Shown piece after piece: positions 7,378-14,395 of a stretch of DNA of 32,022 nt. A program made the position numbers and the translations under genes. Each line of letters begins with the position of its first letter. The stretch's first letter is position 1. The stretch comes from Oscillospiraceae bacterium (GTDB lineage Bacteria > Bacillota > Clostridia > Oscillospirales > Oscillospiraceae), in the NCBI GenBank assembly GCA_017427645.1, contig JAFRSI010000099.1:1-32022 (forward strand), in the 5' to 3' direction. Below the pieces are notes generated by a model, which saw only the letters and a program-made list of their open reading frames with translations, ran no database searches and had not been told where the DNA came from.

Positions 7378-8832
7378 TCAGTCCCTGGCGTCGGGAGTGC
7401 GGTAGATCCGGTAGTCCTCCTCCTCCACGACGAGGGTATATCTCCCGTTCCTCCGGATCTGACTGTCCATGCTGCGGTCCTTCATCACCAGCCAGTAGTC
7501 GAAGTGGTACTTCTCCTGCATCTCGTCCAGGGTGATGCCGTTGTGGGTGGTGGCCCAGACCTCCTCCAGGATGTCCGCCTTGCCGTTGATGCTCTTGAGG
7601 AAGACCTCCGCCCGGGGATCGGCGTAGCAGCGGTAGCCCAGCCATTCGGCGTAGGAGCCGCAGTTGAAGGAGGTATAGATAGACACGTCAGTGTTTGGAT
7701 GGATCTCGTAAAAGGCGTCCATGGCCTGGTAGGCGTGGGTTTTCCACATGAGGTCGTAGGAGTAGCAGGTGCAGGAGACTACCGCCGCTGCCACCACGCC
7801 CACCGCCGCCAGCTTCTTCACCAGGGGCACGAAGCGGAACCCGGTGGGGATCCGCCGCAGCTCCCAGGCGCAGACGGCGCCGCCCATGAGGATGAAAAAG
7901 GCGTTGTTCCGCACGGCGTACAGGGCCATGACGAAGGTGCCGGCGCCCAGGAAGAAGTAGCGGAGGGGGAACTTCTCCCGCCGGCGGATCCAGAGGACGA
8001 CGTAGATCACCTGGCAGGCCAGCACGCCGCCGCTGTAGCTGAGGATATCCCGCCAGCTGGAGTGCTTCACCTCGTTGATGCCCCGCAGGAGGCCCCCGTC
8101 GTCCAGGGAGCGGAAGAGGTAGATGAAGGAGCGCACCCCGTAGGGGTTGATCAGCGCAGTCAGGGCGCTGACCGCCATGGCCGCCAGGATGGGCCACTTC
8201 CGGTAGCCGCTGCCCCGGATCCCCAGGAAATTCACCCAGCGGAAATCGCACAGATAGGGCAGCATGATGATAAAGAACACCGGCAGCATGGTGGAGTGGA
8301 ACTGCATGTAGAGCAGGGCCAGCAGGGGCAGGGGGTACAGGGCCCGGGGCTTCATGGTCCAGGCGTATTTCTCCAGGCAGTAGAGCTCCAGCAGCAGGAA
8401 CAGGTAGCTGAAGATCTGGGGCCGGGTACGGATGTAGCTGTTGCCCAGAAAGCTCATGGCCATGACGGTGACGATGATGCTGATGTTCTCGTTCCGGTCG
8501 GAAAACAGGTAGCAGACCCGGTAGAATACGGCGATGATGGCGGCAAAGACCATCTGGACGAAGGCGTAGACGCCCCAGGGGCCGAACCAGTCGTACACCT
8601 TGTAAAACGTGATGCAGGCCAGCCATTTTTCAAAGCTGAAGGCCAGGCCCTCGTGGACGGTGAAGGGCTCGATATCGGTGAAGCCGTGCTGGAGGATGTA
8701 CCGCCCGTGGTTCATGGTGAACCACAGGTCGTTGTCCATGGCCACCACCGTAAAGAGCAGGGGGAAGGCCAGCAGGCACAGCTTGCAGACCTTGGCCAGC
8801 CGGTTGTTATCGCTCAGCAGGGCGTTCTTCAT
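7378..8832 (-). CDS. Polytopic membrane protein, GT-C-like putative glycosyltransferase
   Basis: A 484-residue integral membrane protein with about 10-12 hydrophobic segments and a soluble C-terminal tail of about 110 residues. The N-terminal motif DNDLWFTMNHGRYILQHG, about 30 residues in, resembles the Asp/Trp-Gly-Arg-Ile motif in the first extracytoplasmic loop of GT-C-fold membrane glycosyltransferases and related proteins. It overlaps the GtrA gene by 26 bp and ends a three-gene unit with GT2 and GtrA. By analogy with gtrA-gtrB-gtr(type) serotype cassettes, it may transfer a lipid-linked sugar to a surface polymer. The substrate is unknown, and the match rests on topology and context more than on a strong motif. 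Confidence 0.75.
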   Translation of the reverse strand: MKNALLSDNNRLAKVCKLCLLAFPLLFTVVAMDNDLWFTMNHGRYILQHGFTDIEPFTVHEGLAFSFEKWLACITFYKVYDWFGPWGVYAFVQMVFAAIIAVFYRVCYLFSDRNENISIIVTVMAMSFLGNSYIRTRPQIFSYLFLLLELYCLEKYAWTMKPRALYPLPLLALLYMQFHSTMLPVFFIIMLPYLCDFRWVNFLGIRGSGYRKWPILAAMAVSALTALINPYGVRSFIYLFRSLDDGGLLRGINEVKHSSWRDILSYSGGVLACQVIYVVLWIRRREKFPLRYFFLGAGTFVMALYAVRNNAFFILMGGAVCAWELRRIPTGFRFVPLVKKLAAVGVVAAAVVSCTCYSYDLMWKTHAYQAMDAFYEIHPNTDVSIYTSFNCGSYAEWLGYRCYADPRAEVFLKSINGKADILEEVWATTHNGITLDEMQEKYHFDYWLVMKDRSMDSQIRRNGRYTLVVEEEDYRIYRTPDARD

Positions 8833-9268
8833 CGGTGTGTTTCTCCCTCTTTTCCAGGATAAGCTTGCGGGTGATGAAATTGAAGACGGCGGACAGCACG
8901 ATGCCGGCCACCTTTACGATCAGGGGATCCAGCCCCAGGCGCTTGTCGCCCACCCACATGGTGAGCTCGTTGATCCCCAGGCCCAGAAAGGCGAAGGCCA
9001 GGAACACGGCGAACAGGCGGGCGGAGTTCCGGTTCCGGTCAAAGTCGAAGACGAACTTGGTGCTCATCCAGTAGTTGCAGGGCACGGCCACCAGGAAGGC
9101 CGCCAGATTGGACACGATGGAGTCCATTTTCAGCACCCGCACGCAGATGGCCAGCACGCCCCAGTCGATGACGGCGGCGACGACGCCCACCACGCCGAAG
9201 CGGAAGAGCTGCGCCAGCAGGCCGCTGCCCGAAGCGGCCCGGCGCAGAGAGTCGAAGCGTTTTCCCAT
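8807..9268 (-). CDS. GtrA-family membrane protein (putative polyprenyl-phosphate sugar flippase)
   Basis: A 153-residue protein with four predicted membrane helices, the size and layout of GtrA/DPMS-like proteins. The first helix begins with the family hallmark LFRFGVVGVVAAVIDWGVL (about residues 21-39). The second repeat includes LAAFLVAVPCNYWMSTKFVFDF, and the last helix VAGIVLSAVFNFITRKLILE is also characteristic. GtrA proteins are thought to move undecaprenyl-phosphate sugars across the membrane. The ATG is one base after the stop of the GT2 gene (TGA-C-ATG), so translation is coupled, and its 3' end overlaps the next gene. Confidence 0.92.
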   Translation of the reverse strand: MGKRFDSLRRAASGSGLLAQLFRFGVVGVVAAVIDWGVLAICVRVLKMDSIVSNLAAFLVAVPCNYWMSTKFVFDFDRNRNSARLFAVFLAFAFLGLGINELTMWVGDKRLGLDPLIVKVAGIVLSAVFNFITRKLILEKREKHTDEERPAER

Positions 9269-9269
9269 G

Positions 9270-9956
9270 TCAGCGGTACCTCGCCGTCATTTTGGCCACG
9301 GCGGCCAGCACGCGGAAGCCGTCCTTCACGGTGTTCAGCTTGGACACGCTGCCCGCGGGCCGCTCCCGGTAGGGCACCGGGATCTCCCGGATCACGCGGC
9401 CCTTTTTCAGGCTGTAGATCGCCATCTCCGTTTCCACCTGGAAGCCGTCGGAGTAGACGGGGAAATCCTTTACAAAGGAGCGGCTGAAAGCCCGCAGGCC
9501 GCTCATCACGTCGTGGAGATCGCCGCGGCAGAGGAGGTTTACCAGAAACCGCACCAGCTTGTTGCCGAAGCCGTGGAAGGCCCGGCCGTTCTCGGTGAAG
9601 TAATTGGAGGAGAGCCGGTCGCCGATCACCATATCCGCCTGGCCCGAGAGGATCAGCTCCGCCATCGCCGGGGCGCTCTCCGCCGGATAGGTGTCGTCGC
9701 CGTCGGCCATGACGTAGCAGTCCGCGTCGATATCCCGGAACATGCTGCGGATCACGTTGCCCTTGCCCTGGGCCTTTTCATAGCGCACCACAGCGCCGGC
9801 GCGCTGGGCGATCTCGTCCGTGCCGTCGGTGCTGTTGTTGTCGTATACGTATACGGTCGCCTGGGGAAGCGCCCTGCGGAAGTCGCGCACCACCTTTTCC
9901 ACGGTGGGCGCCTCGTTGTAGCAGGGGATCAGCACGGCGATGTTGGCGTCGTTCAT
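9270..9956 (-). CDS. Family 2 glycosyltransferase (GtrB/DPM synthase-like)
   Basis: A 228-residue cytosolic GT-A-fold enzyme, probably transferring a sugar from a nucleotide donor to polyprenyl phosphate. It opens with VLIPCYNEAPTVEKVV, has YDNNSTDGT and the metal-binding DGDDTYP (DXD region), and shows GLRAFSR and later PVPYRERPAGSVSK, all typical of dolichyl-phosphate-mannose-synthase-like GT2 proteins. Unlike GtrB, which usually ends in two membrane helices, it stops after the catalytic domain. ATG 9956 follows TTGGAGAGAG; the longer reading from 9998 is less likely. It is the first gene of the three-gene cassette. Confidence 0.92.
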   Translation of the reverse strand: MNDANIAVLIPCYNEAPTVEKVVRDFRRALPQATVYVYDNNSTDGTDEIAQRAGAVVRYEKAQGKGNVIRSMFRDIDADCYVMADGDDTYPAESAPAMAELILSGQADMVIGDRLSSNYFTENGRAFHGFGNKLVRFLVNLLCRGDLHDVMSGLRAFSRSFVKDFPVYSDGFQVETEMAIYSLKKGRVIREIPVPYRERPAGSVSKLNTVKDGFRVLAAVAKMTARYR

Positions 9957-10025
9957 CGTTTCTCTCTCCAATATCCGTGAGGAGCGTTTTTCTCCCATGT
10001 CTCTGCCGCATGGATCGTAAAATTT

Positions 10026-10054
10026 ATCATATCATATTATTCGCCGTTTGTGGA
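10026..10054 (-). promoter_or_regulatory. Predicted promoter of the glycosylation cassette
   Basis: On the minus strand, TCCACA (10054-10049), 17 bp, then TATGAT (10031-10026) with an upstream TGA (extended -10). A second overlapping TATGAT begins five bases upstream. The -35 is weak. Confidence 0.35.
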
Positions 10055-10121
10055 GCCCCAATTTCCGCAATTTATCCGGCGCTTTTTTGCCGTCCCTGCA
10101 GAAATTACCAGGAGACCCGCC

Positions 10122-10150
10122 GCATAGGAGAAAAAATGCGGGAAATGCTA
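10122..10150 (+). promoter_or_regulatory. Possible sigma-G (forespore) promoter of the SASP gene
   Basis: GCATA (10122-10126) and AATGCTA (10144-10150) are separated by 17 bp. This resembles the known forespore pattern of a GCATA-like -35 and a CATnnTA-like -10, with two mismatches in the -10. Forespore expression is expected for this gene family. Confidence 0.35.
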
Positions 10151-10205
10151 TGGGTGCGATACCCCAAGAGCGTATTGCTCAAATGAACGGAAAGGAGATA
10201 CCGAT

Positions 10206-10676
10206 ATGTCCAGCAAGAATTCCAGCAAGCTGAACGTCCCCGAGTCCAAGGCCGCCATGGATCAGTTCAAGATGCAGGCCGCCAGCGAGGTGGGCGTGAA
10301 CCTGAAGAAGGGCGACAACGGCGACCTGACCTCCCGCGAGGCCGGCTCCGTGGGTGGCCAGATGGTCAAGCGCATGATCGAGTCCTACGAGAAGAACCTG
10401 TCAAGGGAAACTTCTTTACGACGAGGGAGACAGGGGCCCGCCGCAGCCGCGGCGGGCCCCGGTGTTTTTATACCCGCCAGTCCGCCGCAAAGCAGCCACA
10501 CGCCCGCCAGCAGGAGGCGCTCCCGGTCCGGGAGGGACGCCCAGGGGCCGGGCAGGGGCAGCTCCTGCTCCTCCACGGTCCGGCCCAGCCGGTCGGCAAA
10601 GCTGCGCTGGACGCAGAGCATGGCCCCGGGGCCCATGCTGGAGAGGGTCAGGGTGCAGCGGGGACTCAGCCCGTAG
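10206..10676 (+). CDS. Alpha/beta-type small acid-soluble spore protein, reading frame open past its expected end
   Basis: Residues 1-65 are a complete alpha/beta SASP, the family that coats and protects DNA in dormant spores. They include the germination-protease-like region ASEVGVNL and the DNA-binding segments GDLTSREAGSVGGQMVKRMIESYEKNL. Family members usually stop here (60-75 residues). In this gene codon 66 is TCA, one base from TAA or TGA, and the frame continues for 91 more codons to TAG at 10676, straight through a terminator hairpin at 10433-10469. The added part is low-complexity and antisense to the next gene, so it is unlikely to be functional. The ATG follows AAAGGAG. The protein proper should be taken as 10206-10400. 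Confidence 0.85.
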   Translation: MSSKNSSKLNVPESKAAMDQFKMQAASEVGVNLKKGDNGDLTSREAGSVGGQMVKRMIESYEKNLSRETSLRRGRQGPAAAAAGPGVFIPASPPQSSHTPASRRRSRSGRDAQGPGRGSSCSSTVRPSRSAKLRWTQSMAPGPMLERVRVQRGLSP

Positions 10677-10894
10677 CTGACCACCTGGGCCGCCTGCCAG
10701 AGTGGGCAGTAAGCCCTGTCTGGCACCAGCAGGGTCCGGCAGCGCAGAGGCGTGCCGGCCAGCCGGTCCGCCGCCTCCGGCGCCAGGGCGCAGAGCTGCC
10801 AGAGCCGGAGCGACGGCTGCGCGGGGGAGCGTATGAGGCCGGGGGGCAGAAAAGGGGACAGGGCCTCCCGGCAGAAGCAGGCGCACGGGGTCAT
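10385..10894 (-). CDS. Uncharacterised protein, convergent with the SASP gene
   Basis: A 169-residue protein of unknown function. The start at 10894 is supported by GGTGAGGTG about 7 nt upstream. It is rich in Leu and Cys at the N-terminus (TPCACFCREAL). A central stretch, QVVSYGLSPRCTLTLSSMGPGAMLCVQR at about 70-97, reads like a conserved core. About the last 30 residues (after LLCGGLAGI) are translated from the terminator hairpin and from the antisense of the SASP 3' end, so the natural C-terminus is probably near residue 140. I do not recognise a named family. Expression and function are open. Confidence 0.6.
   Translation of the reverse strand: MTPCACFCREALSPFLPPGLIRSPAQPSLRLWQLCALAPEAADRLAGTPLRCRTLLVPDRAYCPLWQAAQVVSYGLSPRCTLTLSSMGPGAMLCVQRSFADRLGRTVEEQELPLPGPWASLPDRERLLLAGVWLLCGGLAGIKTPGPAAAAAGPCLPRRKEVSLDRFFS
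10433..10469 (+). terminator. Terminator hairpin at the 3' end of the SASP gene
   Basis: A perfect 12-bp GC stem (10433-10444 with 10449-10460), 4-nt loop AGCC, then GGTG and five T (10465-10469). The polarity suits the plus-strand SASP gene. On the minus strand the tail is not T-rich. Confidence 0.7.
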
Positions 10895-10963
10895 TTTTTT
10901 CACCTCACCCGTTATTTTTTGCGGCGGCGGCGTTTTTATGCTGGAAAAGCACCGGATCTGTGG

Positions 10964-10969
10964 TAAAAT
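10964..10969 (+). promoter_or_regulatory. Possible extended -10 element upstream of the DUF5662 gene
   Basis: TGG followed by TAAAAT (10964-10969) forms an extended -10, 33 bp before the start codon. No convincing -35 is present. Confidence 0.3.
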
Positions 10970-11001
10970 AGGGGCAGAAACCACCCGGAGGAGGCGTCGC
11001 C

Positions 11002-11544
11002 ATGGAGATTCTGGCACATTGGAAAACCGTCAACCGCCACCGCGCGCTGGTGCGCAGATACTGCCTGCGGCTGGGCCTGGTGTGGCAGGGCCTGACCCAT
11101 GATCTGAGCAAGTACACGCCGGTGGAATTCCTCCGGGGCGCCAGATACTACCAGGGCTACCGCTCGCCCAACGACGAGGAGAGGCAGCAGACGGGGCTGA
11201 GCCTGGCCTGGCTCCACCACAAGGGCCGCAACCGCCACCACTTTGAGTACTGGATCGACTACCGGATCGGCGAGGACGGGAAGGTGTTCATGGGCGGGTG
11301 CAAGATGCCCAAGAAGTACGTGGCGGAGATGTTCTGCGACCGGATCGCCGCCTGCAAGGTCTATCAGGGGGAGAAATACACCGACGCCTCGCCCTACGAC
11401 TATTTCCAGAAGAGCAAGGGCCGGGGCTGGCTCCACCCCGAGACCAGCGACCTGATCGACCGGTGGCTTTTGCTGCTGAAGGAGCAGGGAGAGGAGGCCG
11501 CCTTTGCCCGGATCCGGGAGGAATTGAAGGATAAGGAGTACTGA
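11002..11544 (+). CDS. DUF5662 family protein
   Basis: A 180-residue soluble protein matching the DUF5662 family, common in Clostridia and some phages, with no established function. Conserved features are THDLSKYTPVEF (32-43), an HD-like pair, then AWLHHKGRNRHHFEYWIDY (about 69-87), which is rich in histidines and suggests a metal site. GGCKMPKKYVAEMFCDRIAACKVY follows, and KSKGRGWLHPET lies near the C-terminus. The ATG at 11002 is preceded by GGAGGAGG. The gene stands alone on the plus strand. A hydrolase role similar to HD proteins is only a guess from the clustered His/Asp residues. Confidence 0.85.
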   Translation: MEILAHWKTVNRHRALVRRYCLRLGLVWQGLTHDLSKYTPVEFLRGARYYQGYRSPNDEERQQTGLSLAWLHHKGRNRHHFEYWIDYRIGEDGKVFMGGCKMPKKYVAEMFCDRIAACKVYQGEKYTDASPYDYFQKSKGRGWLHPETSDLIDRWLLLLKEQGEEAAFARIREELKDKEY

Positions 11545-11557
11545 CGCCTGTATCCGC

Positions 11558-11592
11558 CAAGAAAAATGCCGGACGCCGCTATATTTTTCTTG
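11558..11592. repeat. Inverted repeat overlapping the promoter of the radical SAM gene
   Basis: CAAGAAAAAT (11558-11567) and ATTTTTCTTG (11583-11592) form a perfect 10-bp inverted repeat around a GC-rich 15-nt loop. It may end transcription of the DUF5662 gene, or act as an operator, because its right arm includes the first bases of the -35 at 11590. Confidence 0.5.
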
Positions 11593-11617
11593 ACTTTTCC
11601 GTGTTTTACGCTATAAA
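11590..11617 (+). promoter_or_regulatory. Sigma-A promoter of the radical SAM gene
   Basis: TTGACT (11590-11595), 16 bp, TATAAA (11612-11617). The leader is about 33 nt to the ATG at 11657. Confidence 0.65.
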
Positions 11618-11656
11618 ATATCATTCGAAATTTTATCCAACGAGGTTGCAGATACA

Positions 11657-12544
11657 ATGAATCATCCTTACAAGACCCGGGCGGGCGGCGCTACCGTCAC
11701 GGTATTCGTCCCCTACGACTGCCAGAACCACTGCCCCTTCTGCATCAACAAGCAGGAGTACGCAGACTGCAGCGGCTTCAGCCTGCAGGCCATCATCGAC
11801 AGCATCCGCACCATGGACGAGATCACGCCCTGCTGCGATTTCGTCTTCACCGGCGGCGAGCCTCTGGCCAACCTGGACTCCCTGCAGCAGATGCTGGACG
11901 CCATCTCCCCCACCCACAAGGTGTATATCAACACCACCTTCCCCGTGCAGGCCACCACCACCATCGAGGAGATGCTGGACTTCACCCGCCGCAACCGGGA
12001 GAAGATCACCTGCATGAACATCTCCCGCCACCTGCAGAAGTACGTGGAGGAGTCCCCGGACGAGGTGCTGGGCCGGATCGCCTGCCCCACCCGCATCAAC
12101 TGCGTGCTCTACAAACACTATCCCGCCCACAAGCTGCCCGCCTTCGTGGAGCGTTTCCTGAAGTACGGCATCCCCGTGCAGTTCCGCTACGACTATACGG
12201 AGACCACGCCGGACAACCTGTACGAGGAGGAGAACGACCACATCCTGCAGGACCTGCGCAGCATGTTCCACTACAAGGGCCTGGACGGCTGCCGGATGCG
12301 CAACGGCTTCCACTTCGAGTATAAGGGCCTCCACATGACCTACCACAAGACCCTGCCCTATTCCACCATCGTGGAGACGGACGAGCAGGGCGTCACCTAC
12401 GATATCCTGTACGATATCGTCATCAAGCAGAACGGCGAGATCCACTCCGACTGGACAGGCGTTCCCCTGGACGTGGAGGCCTACCGCAGGGTGGTGTTCG
12501 AGCCATACGATCTGCACGTGATCAACGGCACCATCGACTTCTGA
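11657..12544 (+). CDS. Radical SAM protein
   Basis: A 295-residue radical S-adenosylmethionine enzyme. The [4Fe-4S] motif is CQNHCPFC (Cys22, Cys26, Cys29), the canonical CX3CX2C. The SAM-binding GGEP lies at 66-69, followed by the usual strand pattern (VYINTTF). A C-terminal part of about 80 residues (from about 215) includes YHKTLPYSTIVETDEQGVTYDILYDIVI and has few cysteines, so there is no obvious SPASM domain. The start is set by GAGG 11 nt upstream. It is monocistronic between a strong promoter and a strong terminator, so there are no neighbours to suggest a substrate. Its general look is of an MoaA/NifB-like domain protein of unknown function. Confidence 0.88.
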   Translation: MNHPYKTRAGGATVTVFVPYDCQNHCPFCINKQEYADCSGFSLQAIIDSIRTMDEITPCCDFVFTGGEPLANLDSLQQMLDAISPTHKVYINTTFPVQATTTIEEMLDFTRRNREKITCMNISRHLQKYVEESPDEVLGRIACPTRINCVLYKHYPAHKLPAFVERFLKYGIPVQFRYDYTETTPDNLYEEENDHILQDLRSMFHYKGLDGCRMRNGFHFEYKGLHMTYHKTLPYSTIVETDEQGVTYDILYDIVIKQNGEIHSDWTGVPLDVEAYRRVVFEPYDLHVINGTIDF

Positions 12545-12561
12545 GAATAAGAAACGTGAAA

Positions 12562-12590
12562 AGCGACCGCCTCGGCGGTCGCTCTTTTTT
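12562..12590. terminator. Bidirectional terminator between radical SAM and ECF S genes
   Basis: AGCGACCGC (12562-12570) pairs with GCGGTCGCT (12575-12583) around CTCG. Six T follow on the plus strand (12585-12590) and four T on the minus strand, so it can serve both convergent units. Confidence 0.88.
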
Positions 12591-12638
12591 GCTGCCTTAT
12601 AGGTTAATATTGTAAAGCATAATAACTTTACAAACCTA

Positions 12639-13181
12639 CTAATTCTTTATGATCTTTGCCTTCTGCAGGGCGATGACCACGGCGGGGATCAGCACGATGT
12701 GCAGCACGATGCCGGGCCAGGCGTTGAGGAAGTGGGCAGCCAGGAACATGGACAGGGTATAGGTCCCCTCCTTGGCGCCCATGCCGTACAGCACCACGTT
12801 GGCCAGGCCGGACACGATGCGCCCGGCGATCATGGCAACGATCAGCGAGACGTAGATGTAAGGCGTCTTTTTGGGCAGCTTGCGGTACAGCAGGCCGCAC
12901 ACCAGACCGTATACCGCCAGCTCGAAGGCCATGGCCGCAAAGGTGGGATAGGGAGGGAACTGAAACAGCAGATGGCGCAGGATAGGGGCGATGAAGCCCA
13001 CCGCCAGCGCCCACCAGGGACCGCACAGGAAGCCCGCCAGCAGGACGGGGATGTGCATGGGGCTGAGGAATTGACCGATCTGGGGGATGTGGCCGGTGAG
13101 GAAGGGGAGCACCATGCACAGGGCCAGACACACGGCGGCGTAGATCAGGCGCAGCAGCTTTTCATTTTTATTGCCGTTCAT
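12639..13181 (-). CDS. ECF transporter S component
   Basis: A 180-residue membrane protein with about six hydrophobic helices, the size and layout of substrate-binding S components of energy-coupling-factor importers. After helix 1 comes the typical HIPVLLAGFLCGPWWALAVGFIAPILRHLLF segment (about 43-73), including the A-x3-G-like start and a Pro/Gly-rich loop. No ATPase or T component is nearby, so it must share the housekeeping EcfAAT module. It is the last gene after mtnN and luxS, 32 bp from luxS. This suggests a substrate related to the methyl cycle, such as methionine or another sulfur metabolite, but specificity cannot be read directly. ATG 13181 follows AAAGGA; a longer reading from 13325 overlaps luxS and is rejected. 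Confidence 0.88.
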   Translation of the reverse strand: MNGNKNEKLLRLIYAAVCLALCMVLPFLTGHIPQIGQFLSPMHIPVLLAGFLCGPWWALAVGFIAPILRHLLFQFPPYPTFAAMAFELAVYGLVCGLLYRKLPKKTPYIYVSLIVAMIAGRIVSGLANVVLYGMGAKEGTYTLSMFLAAHFLNAWPGIVLHIVLIPAVVIALQKAKIIKN

Positions 13182-13213
13182 GGGGGGATCCGTCCTTTCG
13201 TGGTGAGATGAGA

Positions 13214-13681
13214 TCAGGCTGTGGGGTAGACCAGACGGTCCTCCATCCAGTCGCGGATCAGATCGGCGTACCAGGCGCAGCAGGCCTTGCCCAGCTCCAG
13301 ATCCAGATTGCGGTAGTTGCCGCACTCCGCGGCGCTCTGCCCCGGCATGGGGCCGGGGTAGACGGCGGCGGCCTGGAAGCAGCGCCGCAGCAGGTCGATG
13401 GCCCGGGCGCAGGAGAGCTGCGCGCCGTCAAAGAGGAAGTAGAAGCCGGTCTGGCAGCCCATGGGGCCGAAGTAGATCACGGCGTCCTTCTCCGGGCTGT
13501 TGCGCAGCAGCGTGGCGATCAGATGCTCCACGGAGTGCATCTGGGCGTTGGTCAGCAGATCCCCGGTATTGGGGCGCTTGAAGCGCAGATCAAAGGTGAC
13601 GGTGCTGCCGTCCCGGCGGCTGAGGTAGAGACCGGGGACCAGAACGTTGTGGTCCACGGCAAAGCTGGCGATCCGTTCCAT
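13214..13681 (-). CDS. luxS: S-ribosylhomocysteine lyase LuxS
   Basis: LuxS splits S-ribosylhomocysteine into homocysteine and DPD, the precursor of autoinducer 2, in the cytosol. The 155-residue length is normal. The metal-binding HSVEH sits at residues 49-53 (His49, His53) and the third ligand is Cys120 in the AECGNY segment. The catalytic cysteine is Cys76 in FGPMGCQTGFY. The ATG follows GGAGGA at 5 nt and lies one base after the stop of mtnN, the enzyme that makes its substrate. An ECF S component follows. Confidence 0.97.
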   Translation of the reverse strand: MERIASFAVDHNVLVPGLYLSRRDGSTVTFDLRFKRPNTGDLLTNAQMHSVEHLIATLLRNSPEKDAVIYFGPMGCQTGFYFLFDGAQLSCARAIDLLRRCFQAAAVYPGPMPGQSAAECGNYRNLDLELGKACCAWYADLIRDWMEDRLVYPTA

Positions 13682-13682
13682 A

Positions 13683-14360
13683 TCAGTCCTCCAGATGATC
13701 GATGAAGTCCATCACCACCGCGTCCAGCTTCTCCATGGCGGCGGCGAAATTGAAGCTGTAGTCGCTGTCGCCGAAGAGACAGTCGGACACGGACTTGACG
13801 GCCATGAAGGGCACCTGGTTGCGCAGGCACACGTGGGCCACGGCGCCGCCCTCCATCTCACACAGCAGGGGGTGGAATTTCTCGGCGATGTGGCGGGCCC
13901 GGGGGGTGTCGGTGGCGAACCAGTCGCCGGTGGCCACCAGGCCGGTGCGGTAGGGGCGGCCGGCGGCGTCCATGGCGGCCTTGGCCCTGTCCAGATCGGA
14001 GGTGGGGAAGATGGTGCGGTGGACCGTGGCCACAAAGCCCTCGTACTCCGGGCCGTCGATGGCGCTGGTGTCGAAATCGTGCTGGCAGAAGCCCTCGGCC
14101 AGCACCACCGTGCCGATGGGGACGTTCTCAAAGCAGCCCGCTACGCCCACGTTGATAATGAGATCCGGGTGATACCGCTCGATCAGAAGCTGGGTGGACA
14201 TGGCGGCGTTCACCTTGCCCACGCCGCCGCAGCAGGCGATCACGTTGGGGCGGATGCGGTAGAATTCCGCACCGGCCACGGTCTGCAGCAGGGGCGTCTC
14301 GTCGCCGCGGAGCAGGCTGGCAATCTCCGAGGGCATGGCGTACATCAAAGCAATGTTCAT
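13683..14360 (-). CDS. mtnN: 5'-methylthioadenosine/S-adenosylhomocysteine nucleosidase
   Basis: This 225-residue enzyme removes adenine from S-adenosylhomocysteine and methylthioadenosine, feeding S-ribosylhomocysteine to LuxS. Conserved residues are present: Glu12 in AMPSEIASLL, the glycine-rich GGVGKVNAA (45-53), NVGVAGC (70-76), the substrate-binding EMEGGA (168-173), and the proton-donor Asp193 in KSVSDC. ATG 14360 has AAGGAG 8 nt upstream; the long upstream extension in the same frame is antisense-like noise over the radical SAM gene. It lies 35 bp after the radical SAM gene and is coupled to luxS. Confidence 0.96.
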   Translation of the reverse strand: MNIALMYAMPSEIASLLRGDETPLLQTVAGAEFYRIRPNVIACCGGVGKVNAAMSTQLLIERYHPDLIINVGVAGCFENVPIGTVVLAEGFCQHDFDTSAIDGPEYEGFVATVHRTIFPTSDLDRAKAAMDAAGRPYRTGLVATGDWFATDTPRARHIAEKFHPLLCEMEGGAVAHVCLRNQVPFMAVKSVSDCLFGDSDYSFNFAAAMEKLDAVVMDFIDHLED

Positions 14361-14395
14361 GAAAGCTCTCCTTGTTACTGTGATGGTATAATCCT

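Noticed and set aside
10401..10676. C-terminal extension of the SASP as a true fused domain
   Set aside because: The sequence is translated from a terminator and the antisense of another gene, with no domain character.
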